Shown piece by piece: positions 1 through 12,965 of a DNA stretch of 64,000 nt. The notes below the pieces were generated by a model that had not been told where the DNA came from, did no database searches, and saw only the letters and a program-made list of their open reading frames with translations. Within the stretch, counting starts at the first letter, position 1. Each line of letters starts with the position of its first letter. This stretch comes from Botryosphaeria dothidea (lineage: Eukaryota > Ascomycota > Dothideomycetes > Botryosphaeriales > Botryosphaeriaceae): assembly GCA_011503125.2 (NCBI GenBank), contig WWBZ02000016.1:3410001-3474000 (forward strand), given 5' to 3'. The translations under genes and the position numbers were made by a program.

Positions 1-3000
1 GAATCTTTCTACCCATTCTGGGAGTTTTGCCATCCTTATATTGTAGAGAAGCCTTCTATAAGATACGTGGTTATATGCTCCCGAGATATCCAGGCTAAGG
101 ACTGAAGCTACTAGCCCTGGGTCTTGTGCCTAGATAGTATAGATCTGTTCTGTGAGCAGGTCAAGAGCTGCTACTGCGGATCTGTTTCTCCTAGCTCCTA
201 TCTATATATTAGGGAGCAGGCCGTATACTTTAGTAGCCTAGGAGATTCTATCTGCTATAATCCTCTCAAGTAGCTTCCCTAGCGTATTAAGTAAAGTAAT
301 CGGCCTAAATGACTTGGCTTTGGTATAGTCGTCCCTCTGTGGTTTCCTGAGGACTACGGTAATAGAGCTTTTGAACTGCCTAGGGTGGTATCCAAGTGCG
401 AGGCATCCCTGGAAGAGCCTGGTGAGGGGTCCCCTTAGTGTCTTAGCGCATTGCTTTAGGAACCTGTTGGTGATCTTGTCTGGGCCTGGTGCCTTGTCTG
501 GGGGAAGCTTCTTGATGGTGTGGAGGACCTGCTCTTCAGTAAGGTCTTAGGGAATCTCTACTGGCACTGGGTATATACACCCATCCAGATCTGAGAGGTC
601 GGTGGCCCTGGGAGGTGGGAAGAACTGGTTGGTAAGGATTTCTGCCTTGGACTGGTTATCGTAATGTAGTTGTTTATCTGCTCCCTGGAGGGGTGGGAAC
701 TAAGGTGGGGCTGGAGGTTCCAGTGCCCTTGTTCTTGCCTACTTTGAGAGCTTCTAGAGTGTAGATGGGTCCGAAGTAATCTTAGCTACTGTTCTGCGCT
801 ATACTTTTATTCTATCTCTTCTAATCTGCCTCTTCTTGCTATTAGCAATAGTTTGGTATACTATCTAGTCCTCCTCCCTCCCTATGGCCGTCTACTTCCT
901 TCTAGCTGCTCTAGCCTAGTGCACTAGGTCCGAATACTCCTTTGTCTATTGTATAGAGGCCCAGGGCGAGGGTCTCGCTACTAGGATGGTCTCCTAGATT
1001 ATCCTTTAGATAGCCTCCTAGAGTAGTATAGTAAAGTAATCTAGGTCTGCTTTAGTATTAAGAGGGGTTGCTTTAAGGTGTTCGAGCTTTAATTAGAGCA
1101 TATTATTAGTTCTCTTCCAGTCTACTTTCTTCTACTAGGGCCTTAGGGGGCGTAGTTCTGCGGGGGTAGGAGAAAAATTAAGTGTAGTGAGGATAGGTAG
1201 GTGGTTAGAGGATGATTCGAGCTCCTGGCTAACTCTATAGCTAAGGATTCTCTTCTCTAGCCACCGTAATATAAAGACAAGGTCTAGAGTACTCTCGCTG
1301 CTACTATCTCGTCTAGTAATAGTGCCCCTTAGAAGGGCTAGGTTAAGATTAGCTGCGGTAGCTATCTTAATTAGGTTATCCGCTAAGGTATAGTATATTA
1401 GGGAGGTTATACCTCCCTAGATAGGATGGTAGAGGTTAAAGTCCCCTAGGAGAATGTACTCCCCTAGTTTTCTAAGAACTTCCGGTAGAAGAGATAGGGT
1501 TTCTAGCGCTATACTAGTATGAGAGGCTGGCGGGGAATTGTAGCAGTTATAGATATAGATTATATGTGTCCTAGTAATGAGGGATAGTGTAATAAGATCT
1601 AGTAAATAGACTGTTGCTTGCTAGGAGTCGGGGCTAATAGCCTTGCTTATAAAGAAGCAGGTTCTTGCTACTCCCTCCTAGGGAAAAACTATATAGTAGG
1701 TAGGGTATCTTACTGTTGTCTTGACCCTCGGGTTCCTCTAAGGTTCCTGGATAGCTAGGATATAGTGGATCTTTAGGTCCACTTCCTTAAAGAGCGGGAG
1801 CATTACCCTATCCTTGCTCTTATAGACGTTATACTATATAATAGAGAGAGAGCCTATGTCTAACATTAACTTCCTTCTATCTCTAGGTCCGGCTGCGAGG
1901 GGGCTAGTAGTGTGGGCTATGAGGAGGGAGTTCCCGCGGGCTCCTCTAAGGCGTGTTATAAGCTATTAAGTCCGGTGAACCTTATTTAGTTAGGAGGCGG
2001 GGGGCGGCTTAAGTCTCTTAGCCTGCCTGGTCCCCTCTTAACCGGCTCCTCCTCCCTAATTCTCTTCCTTAGTCTAACGGTTAACTAGTTAGTTTAAGGC
2101 TGTATTTTAATTATTAGGGGTCCTTTCCGGTGCCTTTCTAGTGCTACTAGGCGGGCCTAGGCGGCCTTAGTATAGTAGGCTCTACGTACTAGGTAGGAGT
2201 TGCTCCAGGCTATATGCTTTTAAGAGCAGTTTACGCACTATATACTTTCCTTAGGGCAGTTCCTAGTATTATATACCTTGCTACACTATCCGTACTTTTC
2301 CTTCTTTTTATAATAGTTAGTAATATGTCCGTAGGCCTGGCACTTAAAACACTAGGTTACTATAAAGGCTGCGTTATAGTACTGCGCTATATAGATAGCA
2401 AAGTTAATAATAAGCCCCTTATTAATAATCTAGTTAGCGGTTTCGGGGTTTATAGTGCTAAGGATAATGGCCGAGTAAGTTTTCCTCTCTAGGAGCTTCC
2501 TCTTTAGCTAGGCCAGCTTACTAATACGTAGTCCTAGGTGTAGAGATAGGTTCTGCTCCTAGATAGTTTAGATGGTTTAGGGGTCTGTGGTGTCGATTTC
2601 TTCTCGAGGGACGTTATGTACTAGCACTAAGTATAGCTGCTGGTTAGGCCTAACTTCTTTTCCTAGTCCTATAGTCTATTTCTAGTCCTAGAGAAGGGCT
2701 GTTCTAGTTGCTTTATCCGGTATAAAGATCTTAACGTCTCCACTGGGGAGCTTCTTAGTAGCAAGTACTTTCTTACACGCCTAGCTTTTTCCTGCCTAGA
2801 TCTTTCTAATAATTGCCTTATTTAAGAGCTTAGCTATTTCTTGTCTATTTACTGTCTCTAGGAAGTAGAGGGTAAGTTTAGTGGTAGCTGGGGGGGTAGG
2901 AGGCTTCGGGGCTGCTTGGGCTGTAATTTATGCCTAGCTACGAGTGTTGGGTATAGGTGTAGAGGTAGCCTAGATACGGTTAACTGTCTTTTAGACCTGT

Positions 3001-3446
3001 TGGACCTCTTTAAGAATGTTCTTAAGGCCTGGCTCCTTAGTGGCTGCCTCCTAGTAGATAGTAATATAATCCTAGAAGATTGTCTTGGTAATGTCGAGAA
3101 AATTTTTTACCTGGCTGGAGAGGACTAAAGGGAGGCTAGCGGATGTTTATAGGGCTTAGAGGAGGGTGTCTACTGTTTTTAAGGCTCTCTTAACGTATTC
3201 TACGCTGTACTAGGTGCTCTACGGTTTCTTAGGGGTATATTAGGGCTAGGTAGAGGTAGTTACTAGGGGAGGCTGTTCGCCTCTTCCTATATCCTCTATA
3301 TTAACTACTTCGCGGCTATAGTTATCTTAAGTACTATTTTAAGACTCGCGAAGCCTAGGAGAGTTCCTAGGGCCCTCTCCCGGCGCCGTAGCTTAGGGTC
3401 GATTTTTTAGTATAGTTATATTTTATAGGGCTAAGAAAAGAATATA
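1..3446 (-). mobile_element. LINE copy A, 5' part of a Tad1-like element (3' end outside window)
   Basis: The sequence aligns base for base with the 5' two-thirds of the best copy W (58427-61848). Read on the minus strand it carries the 5' UTR, ORF1, the endonuclease and the front half of the reverse transcriptase, and then leaves the window at base 1. RIP is moderate: many CpA and TpG remain in 300-750, but stops (mostly TAG) break every frame. The usual element 5' end falls near 3424, and about 22 more bases (3425-3446) are shared in inverted orientation with the left edge of copy F. It abuts internal sequence of copy B, so it probably inserted into B, but the matching 3' junction lies outside the window. 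Confidence 0.85.
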
Positions 3447-4344
3447 CTTTAGGATTTATCTATACTAGCCGTATAGATAGGTAGAGCTAGAATATTCTAG
3501 TACCTTACGCCTAAAGAGGAAGTCTTTTAGTCTAATATACTTAGTACGTAGTAGAGTAGCGAGTATACTCTATAGCTTAGATAGTTCGCTATAAATTTAT
3601 CTAATTTTTAAATTCTACTATATACTTTAGGCTACTAGCTTATCTTATCTTTTTTAGCTAGTAAACTTTATCTATCTCTTCTTCTACTTATTTCTATATA
3701 TTATACGTAGTCTTATTCGCTTCGGAAGACTCTAGTAGATAGAGAAGTAGTAGTTAAGGAGGGCTATTACTCTTTCTCTAAGTAGAGTTCTTCTAGCTAG
3801 GCCGGCTATATCTTTAGTACCTAGTATAGCCCGGGCTATCCTCTTTAATACTTTAGTAAGTATTCTCTACTACTATTACTACTAGGCTATTTCTAGATCT
3901 AATAGTCTAGGCTAGCGTTAGTTCGTCTAGGTAGAGTAAGAGTAGAAAAATCCCCGTTTCGTACTCTAAAGTTTATATACTAGTTAACTTATACGCCCCT
4001 AAGATAGTACGTAGGTACTAGTTTTAGATCTTCTTTAATAGCTAGATAGTTATTTTTCTCTACTCTAGGATTCTCTCTAGAATATACTATATTCTATAGC
4101 CGTAGATAAGAACCTAGCCTTATTACGGCCGTATAGATATAACGGGCTTTAGTAAATAAGGCTTCCTAGGTAGACGCCGCGAGTCTAAAGAGAGATATAT
4201 ACTATTAATTACCTTAGCTTCTATTTTCCTAATATAGAGTCTCTATCTAAGCTTATTATCTACGTAGACTTCTAGAATCTTAATTATAGGCTCTAGGTAT
4301 CTAGTAAATCTAGGAATATAGATCCCTACTACTATATTAAATCT
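3430..4344 (-). mobile_element. LINE copy B, 3'-proximal segment (split copy, first part)
   Basis: This matches the end of LINE ORF2 on the minus strand (W 57180-58080: C-terminal zinc-binding region back to the end of the RT). It is heavily RIPed, with almost no CpA or TpG. The last ~470 bp of the element, including the tail, are missing; they should lie left of copy A. It stops at 4335-4344, a TATTAAATCT target site repeated at 19791, where the rest of copy B resumes. Confidence 0.85.
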
Positions 4345-7300
4345 CTAAAAAAAATATAACTATACTAAAAAATCGATTCTAAGCTACGGCGCTAGGAGAG
4401 GGCCCTAGAAACTCTTCTAGGCTTCGCGAGTTTCTAAAATAGTACTTAAGATAACTATAGCCGTAAAGTAGTTAATATAGAGGATATAGAAAGAGGCGAA
4501 TAGCCTCCCCTAGTAACTACCTCTATCTAGCTCTAATATACTTCTAAGAAACCGTAGAGTACCTAGTATAGCGTAGAATACGTTAAGAGAGCCTTAAAAA
4601 TAGTAGATACCCTCCTCTAAGCCCTATAAATATCCGCTAGCCTTTCTTTAGTCCTCTTTAGCTAGGTAAAAAATTTTCTCGATATTACTAAGATAATCTT
4701 CTAGGATTATATTACTATCTACTAGAAGATAACTACTAAGGAGCTAGGCTTTAAAAATATTCTTAAAGAGGTCTAATAGATCTAAAAGATAGTTAACCGT
4801 ATCTAGGCTATCTCTATATCTATATCTAATACTCGTAGCTAAATATAAATTATAGCCTAAGTAAGCCCCGAAGCCCTCTACCCCCCTAGCTACTACTAAA
4901 CTTACCCTCTACTTCTTAGAGATAGTAAATAGATAAGAAATAGCTAAGCTCTTAAATAAGATAATTATTAGAAAGATCTAGATAGGAAAAAGCTAGGCGT
5001 ATAAGAAAGTACTTACTACTAAGAAGCTCCCTAGTAGAGACGTTAGAATCTTTATATCGGATAAAGTAACTAGAATAGCTCTTCTTTAGAACTAGAAATA
5101 GACTATAGGATTAGGAAAAGAAGTTAGGCCTAACTAGTAGCTATACTTAGTACTAGTATATAACGTTTCTCGAGAAGAAATCGATACTATAGACTTCTAA
5201 GCTATCTAAACTATCTAGAAGTAGAATCTATCTCTATATTTAGAACTACGTATTAGTAAGCTAGCCTAGCTAAAGAGGAAGCTCTTAGAGGGGAAAACTT
5301 ACTCGGCTATTATTCTTAGTACTATAAACCTCGAAACCGCTAACTAGATTATTAATAAGGGGCTTATTATTAACTTTACTATCTATATAGCGTAGTACTA
5401 TAAACGTAGCCTTTATAGTAACTTAGTATTTTAAGTACTAGGCCTACGGTTATATTACTAACTATTATAAAAAGAAGGAAAAGTACGGATAGTATAGTAA
5501 GGTATATAATACTAGGGACTACTCTAAGGAAAGTATATAGTACGTAAACTACTCTTAAAGATATATAGCCTAGAGTAACGCCTATCTAATACGTAGAGTC
5601 TACTATACTAAGGCCGCCTAGGCTCGCCTAGTAGTACTAGAAAGATACCGGGAAGAACCTCTAATAACTAAAATATAGCCTTAAACTAACTAGTTAACCG
5701 TTAGACTAAGAAGAGGATTAGAGAGGAGAAGCCGGTTAAGAGAAGACTAGATAGGCTAAGAGACTTAAGCCGCCCCCCCCGCCTTCTAATTAAATAAGGT
5801 TTACCGGACTTAATAGCTTATAATACGCCTTAGAGAAGCCCGCGGGAACTCCCTCCTTATAGCCTATACTACTAGCTCCCTCGTAGCCGGACCTAGAGAT
5901 AGAAGAAAGTTAATATTAGATATAGGCTCTCTCTTTATTATATAGTATAACGTCTATAAGAGTAAGAATAGGGTAATACTTCCGCTCTTTAAGGAAGTAG
6001 ACCTAAAGATCTACTATATCCTAGCTATCTAAGAACCTTAGAGGAACCTAAGAGTTAAGATAATAGTAAAATACCCTATCTACTATATAGTTTTTCCCTA
6101 GAAGAGAGTAGTAAGAACTTACTTCTTTATAAGTAAGGCTATTAGCTCCGACTTCTAGTAAGTAATAGTCTATTTACTAGATCTTATTATACTATTTCTT
6201 ATTACTAGAATATATATTAATCTATATCTATAACTACTATAATCCCCCGCTAGCCTCTTATACTAGTATAGCGCTAGAAACCCTATCTCTTCTACCGGAA
6301 GTTCTTAGAAAACTAGGGGAGTATATTCTCCTAGGGGATTTTAACCTCTACTATCCTATCTAGGGAGGTATAACCTTTCTAATATACTATACCCTAGCGG
6401 ATAACCTAATTAAGGATAGCTACCGTAGCTAATCTTAACCTAGCTTTTCTAAGAAGTACTATTACTAGACGAGATAGTAGTAGCGAGAGTACTCTAGACT
6501 TTATCTTTATATTACGGTAGCTAAAGAAGAGAATTCTTAGCTATAGAGTTAGCTAGGAGCTTAAATTATCTTCTAACTACCTACCTATCCTTACTATACT
6601 TAATTTTTCTCCTACTTCCGTAGAACTACGCCTTCTAAGGCTCTAGTAGAAGAAAATAGACTAGAAGAGAACTAATAATATACTCTAATTAAAGCTCGAA
6701 TACTTTAAAGTAGCCCCTCTTAATACTAAAGTAGACCTAAATTACTTTACTATACTACTCTAGAAGGCTATCTAAAGAATAATCTAGAAGACTATTCTAG
6801 TAGCGAGACCCTCGCTCTAGGCCTCTATATAATAAATAAAGAAGTATTCGGACCTAGTATACTAGGCTAGAGTAGCTAAAAGAAAGTAGACGGCTATAGG
6901 AAGGAAGAAGAACTAGGTAGTATACTAAACTATTACTAATAGTAAGAAGAGGTAGATTAGAAGAGATAGAATAAAAGTATAGCGTAGAATAGTAGCTAAG
7001 ATTACTTCGGACCTATCTATACTCTAAAAGCTCTTAAAGTAGATAAGAATAAGGATACTAGAGCCTCTAGCTCTATCTTAGTTCCTATCTCTCTAAGAAG
7101 TAGATAAATAACTATATTATAATAACTAGTCTAAGATAGAAATCCTTACTAACTAGTTCTTTCTATCTTCTAGAACTACCGATCTCTTAGATCTAAATAG
7201 GTATATATATCTAGTACTAGTAGAGATTCCCTAAGACCTTACTAAGAGTAGGTCCTCTATACTATTAAAAAGCTTCTTCTAAATAAGATACTAGGCCTAG

Positions 7301-7717
7301 ATAAGATTACTAATAGATTTCTAAAGTAATACGCTAAGATACTAAGGGGACCCCTTACTAGGCTCTTCTAGAAATACCTCGCACTTAGATACTATCTTAG
7401 ATAGTTTAAAAGCTCTATTACCGTAGTTCTTAGGAAACTATAGAGGGACGACTATACTAAAGCTAAGTTATTTAGGCCGATTACTTTATTTAATACGCTA
7501 GAGAAGCTACTTAAGAGGATTATAGTAGATAGAATCTTCTAGGCTACTAAAGTATACGGCCTACTCTCTAATATATAGATAGAAGCTAGAAGAAAATAGA
7601 TTCGTAGTAGTAGCTCTTAACCTACTTATAGAATAGATCTATACTATCTAGATATAAGATCTAGGGCTAGTAGCTTTAGTTCTTAGCCTAAATATCTCGG
7701 AAGTATATAACTACGTA
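4345..7717 (+). mobile_element. LINE copy C, 5' part
   Basis: Plus-strand LINE starting at the usual A-rich 5' end and running through ORF1, the endonuclease and the first part of the RT. It is RIPed almost to saturation. At 7704-7717 it is interrupted by copy D. A 14-bp sequence (TATATAACTACGTA) stands on both sides of D (7704-7717 and 11154-11167), which marks a nested insertion with TSD. C resumes at 11168. The two parts together make ~5.15 kb, the full element length. Confidence 0.85.
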
Positions 7718-10700
7718 GGGTTAAGACAATAGTAAGACATTCTATCTACTATATAGTTTTTCTCTAAGAGGGAGTAGTAAGAAACCTACTTCTTTATAAG
7801 CAAGGCTATTAGCCCCGACTCCTAGCAAGCAATAGTCTATTTACTAGATCTTATTATACTATCCCTTATTACTAGGATATATATAATCTATATCTATAAC
7901 TACTACAATCCCCCGCTAGCCTCTTATACTAGTATAGCGCTAGAAACCCTATCTCTTCTACCGGAAGTTCTTAGAAAACTAGGGGAGTATATTCTCCTAG
8001 GGGACTTTAACCTCTACCATCCTATCTAGAGAGGTATAACCTCCCTAATATACTATACCCTAGCGGATAACCTAATTAAGATAGCTATCGTAGCTAATCT
8101 TAACCTAGCCCTTCTAAGAGGTACTATTACTAGACGAGATAGTAGTAGCGAGAGTACTCTAGATCTTATCTTTATATTACGGTAGCTAGAGAAGAGAATT
8201 CTTAGCTATAGAGTTAGCTAGAAGCTCGAATCATCCTCTAACCACCTACCTATTCTTACTACACTTAATTTTTCTCCTACCCCCGTAGAACTACGCCCCC
8301 TAAGGCCCTAGTAGAAGAAAGCAAACTAGAAGAGAACTAATAATATACTCTAATTAAAGCTCGAACACCTTAAAGCAACCCTCTTAATACTAAAGCAGAC
8401 CTAGATTACTTTACTATACTACTCTAGGAGGCTATCTAAAGGATAATCTAGAAGACTATCCTAGTAGCGAGACCCTCGCTCTAGGCCTCTATATAATAGA
8501 TAAAGGAGTATTCGGACCTAGTGCACTAGGCTAGAGTAGCTAGAAGAAAGTAGACGGCTATAGAGAGGAAGAAGGACTAGATAGTATACTAAACTATTGC
8601 TAATAGCAAGAAGAGGCAGATTAGAAGAGATAGAATAAAAGCATAGCGTAGAACAGTAGCTAAGATTACTTCGGACCCATCTATACTCTAGAAGCTCTTA
8701 AAGTAGGCAAGAATAAGGGCACTAGAACCTCTAGCCCTATCTTAGTTCCCACCCCTCTAGGGAGTAGATAAACAACTATATTACGATAACTAGTCTAAGG
8801 CAGAAATCCTTACCAACTAGTTCTTCCCACCTCCTAGGGCTACCGACCTCTTAGATCTAGATAGGTATATATACCTAGTGCTAGTAGAGATTCCCTAAGA
8901 CCTTACTAAAGAGCAGGTCCTCTATACTATTAAGAAGCTTCCCCTAGATAAGGTACTAGGCCTAGACAAGATTACTAATAGGTTTCTAAAGCAATACGCT
9001 AAGACACTAAGGGGACCCCTTACCAGGCTCTTCCAGGAATGCCTCGCACTTAGATACTACCCTAGGCAGTTTAAAAGCTCTATTACCGTAGTCCTTAGGA
9101 AACTATAGAGGGACGACTATACTAAAGCCAAGTTATTTAGGCCGATTACTTTACTTAATACGCTAGGGAAGCTACTTAAGAGGATTATAGTAGATAGAAT
9201 CTCCTAGGCTACTAAAGTATACGGCCTACTCCCTAATATATAGATAGGAGCTAGGAGAAATAGATCCGTAGTAGCAGCTCTTAATCTACTTATAGAATAG
9301 ATCTATACTATCTAGGTATAAGATCTAGGGCTAGTAGCTTTAGTCCTTAGCCTAGATATCTTAGGAGTATATAACTACGTATCTTATAGAAGGCTTCTCT
9401 ATAATATAAGGATAGCAAAACTCCTAGAATAGGTAGAAAGATTTACCCGATCCTTTCTATAGGACCGTACCACTTAGCTATCCTTCGGAGACTTTACCAG
9501 TCTACTAATCTAGACCTTAACCGGGATTCTCTAGGGATCCTCACTATCGCCGATACTCTACCTATTCTTTATATCTAACCTACTTACATAGCTACGTAGG
9601 AGCAATATCTTCCTCCTTAGATTCGTCGATAATACTAATATTCTAACCTTTAGTAGATCTATAGAATAGAACTATAGGATACTAGAGGGAGCATATTAAA
9701 TTTACGAGCACTAGGCAGCTACCTACGGGTTAGCTTTCTCGCCCGATAAGTATTACCTTATTTATTTTATAAGGAAACTAAGGAGATTTAATATAGTAGT
9801 AGGGATCCGTATCCCTAGATTTGCTAGATGCCTAGAGCCTATAATTAAGATTCTAGAAGTCTACGTAGATAATAAGCTTAGATAGGGACCCTATATTAGG
9901 GAAACAGGAGCTAAGGTAATTAAATAGTATATATCTCTCTCTAGACTCGCGGCGTCTACCTAGGGAGCCTTATTTACTAAAGCCCGTTATATCTATGCGG
10001 CCGTGGTAAGGCTAGTCCTTACCTACGGCTATAGGGTATAGTATACCCTAGAGGGAATCCTAGGGTAGAGAAAAATAACCATCTAGCTACTAAAGAAGAT
10101 CTAAAACTAGTACCTACGCACTATCTTAGGGGCGTATAAGTTAACTAGTATATAAACCTTAGAGTATAAGATAGGGATTCCCCTACTCTTACTATACCTA
10201 GACGAACTAGTACTAGCCTAGGCTATTAGAGCTAGGAATAGCCTAGTCGCGATAGTAGTAGAGGAAACTTACTAGAGTATTAAATAGATAGCTCGGGCTA
10301 CTCTAAGTACTAGAGGCGCTACTAGCCCTACTAGAAGAACCCTACTTAGAAAAAAGGCAAACTTACTTCTTAACTACTGCCCCTCTACCTACTAGAGTCT
10401 CCCGGAGCGAACGAAGCTACGTATAGTATATAGGAATAAGTGGAAGGAGAGATGGATAAAGTCTACTAGCTAGGGAAGACAAGACAAGCTAGTAGCCTAA
10501 AGTATATAGTGGAACCTAAAAATTAGATAAATCTACAGCGAACTATCTAAGCTATAGAGTATACTCGCTACTCTACTACGTATAGAGTATATTAGACTAG
10601 AGGACTTCCTCTTAAGGCGCAAGGTACTAGGGTACCCTAGTTCTACCTGTCTATGCGGCTAGTATAGATAAACCCTAAAGTATATCCTCCTCTTCTGCCC

Positions 10701-11153
10701 CTACTTCTAATAGGGTAGGGCATAGATGCTCTAAAGGGCAGGAACCACGGACTACTACTCCCTCCTCTTAATAAAGAAGGAGATTAAAGTAGCAATAGAC
10801 TAGTTCTTACGCCTAGGGCTGCTTAAGCAATTTAGCCTAGTAAGGGAACTAATATAGGAAGATAACTAGGAAGAGGAACTAGGAGGATAACTAGGACTAC
10901 TAGGACTACTAGAACCTAGATAACTACGAGGATAAGAACTAAAGAGATAGGTCTAGTAGATAAATATAGGGCTGCTATAGTAGCCGCTACTAGTAAGAAG
11001 GAAAAATAAGAACTAGTATAGGATAGCATGCCTAGAGAGAGAGGAGGGGTTTTTGCTAGGCGAAAAGGTTTTCCCCCTCGTATAAAATAACTATAGATAG
11101 CCAGCCCCGCATAAACCCGTAAGGGAACTATATCGGGAAGAAATAAATTTATC
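7718..11153 (+). mobile_element. LINE copy D, 5'-truncated, nested in copy C
   Basis: Starts inside the endonuclease domain and runs through the RT and C-terminal zinc region to the element 3' end with a short TCTA tail at ~11150. 5' truncation is typical of target-primed reverse transcription. It is less RIPed than the host copy C, with CpA remaining for example in 8700-8760 and 10370-10480, consistent with later arrival. The RT box is present in the mutated D-to-N form. Confidence 0.83.
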
Positions 11154-12945
11154 TATATAACTACGTATCTTATAGAAGGCTTCTCTATAATATAAGAATA
11201 GTAAAACTCCTAGAATAGGTAGAAAGATTTACCCGATTCTTTCTATAGGACCGTACTACTTAGCTATCCTTCGGAGACTTTACTAGTCTACTAATCTAGA
11301 TCTTAACCGGGATTTTCTAGAGATTCTTACTATCGCCGATACTCTACCTATTCTTTACTTCTAACCTACTTATATAGCTACGTAGGAATAATATCTTCTT
11401 CCTTAGATTCGTCGATAATACTAATATTCTAACCTTTAGTAGATCTATAGAATAGAACTATAGAATACTAGAGGGAGTATATTAAATTTACGAGTACTAG
11501 GTAGCTATCTACGGATTAGCTTTCTCGTCCGATAAGTATTACCTTATTTATTTTATAAGAAAACTAAGAAGATTTAATATAATAGTAGGGATTCGTATCT
11601 CTAGATTTACTAGATACCTAGAGCCGATAATTAAGATTCTAGAAGTCTATATAGATAATAAGCTTAGATAGAGACCCTATATTAGGAAAATAGAAGCTAA
11701 GGTAATTAAATAGTATATATCTCTCTCTAGACTCGCAGCGTCTACCTAGGAAGCCTTATTTACTAAAGCCCGCTATATCTATACGGCCGTAGTAAGACTA
11801 GTTCTTATCTATAGCTATAGAATATAGTATATTCTAGAGGAAATCCTAGGATAGAGGAAAATAGCTATCTAACTACTAAAGAAGATCTAAAACTAGTACC
11901 TACGTACTATCTTAGGGGCGTATAAGTTAACTAGTATATAAACCTTAGAGTATAAGATAGGAATTCTCCTACTCTTACTATATCTAGACGAACTAGTACT
12001 AGCCTAGGCTATTAGAGCTAAGAATAGCCTAGTCGTAGTAGTAGTAGAGGAAACTTACTAGAGTATTAAATAGATAGCTTAGGCTACTCTAAGTACTAAA
12101 GGCGCCGCTAGCCCTACTAGAAGAACCCTACTTAGAAAAAAGGTAAACTTACTTCTTAACTACTATCTCTCTACCTACTAGAGTCTTCTAAAGTAAACGA
12201 AGCTACGTATAGTATATAGGAATAAGTAGAAGAAGAGATAGATAAAGTCTACTAGCTAGGAAAGATAAGATAAGCTAGTAGCCTAAAGTATATAGTAGAA
12301 CCTAAAAATTAGATAAATCTATAGCGAACTATCTAAGCTATAGAGTATACTCGTTACCCTACTACGTATAGAGTATATTAGACTAGAGAACTTCCTCTTA
12401 AGGCGTAAGATACTAGAGTACTCTAGTTCTATCTATCTATACGGCTAGTATAGATAAATCCTAAAGTATATTCTTCTCTTCTACTCCTACTTCTAATAGA
12501 ATAGAATATAGATACTCTAAAGAATAGAGACTACGGACTACTACTTTCTTCTCTTAATAAAGAAGGGGATTAAAGTAGTAATAGACTAGTTCTTACGCCT
12601 AGGGCTACTTAAGTAATTTAGCCTAGTAAGAAAACTAATATAGAAAGATAACTAGAAAGAGGAATTAGAAGGATAACTAGAACTACTAGGACTACTAGGA
12701 CCTAGATAACTACGAGAATAAAAACTAAAGAAATAGGTCTAGTAGATAAATATAGGGCTACTATAGTAGCCGCTATTAGTAAGAAGAAAAAATAAGAACT
12801 AGTATAGAATAGTATACCTAGAGAGAGAGAAGGGGTTTTTATTAGGCGAAAAGGTTTTCCTCCTCGTATAAAATAACTATAAATAGCTAGCCCCGTATAG
12901 ACCCGTAAGGAAGCTATATTAGGAAGAAATAAATTTATCTATCTA
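11154..12945 (+). mobile_element. LINE copy C, 3' part
   Basis: Begins with the TSD of copy D and continues copy C exactly where it was cut at 7717: the rest of the RT, the C-terminal CCHC region, the 3' UTR and a TCTATCTA tail ending at ~12945. It is followed by TATTAAAT, the same target found at both edges of the whole inserted block (4335 and 19791). RIP is near saturation, unlike the adjacent copy D. Confidence 0.83.
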
Positions 12946-12965
12946 TATTAAATATCTTTTAGACC

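Noticed and set aside
2214..2492. Open frames on the plus strand (2214, 27961, 60596, 62491) with hydrophobic, membrane-like translations
   Set aside because: All lie antisense to the same part of LINE ORF1. RIP removes TGG/CAG/CAA on both strands and leaves chance frames rich in Leu, Val and Tyr.
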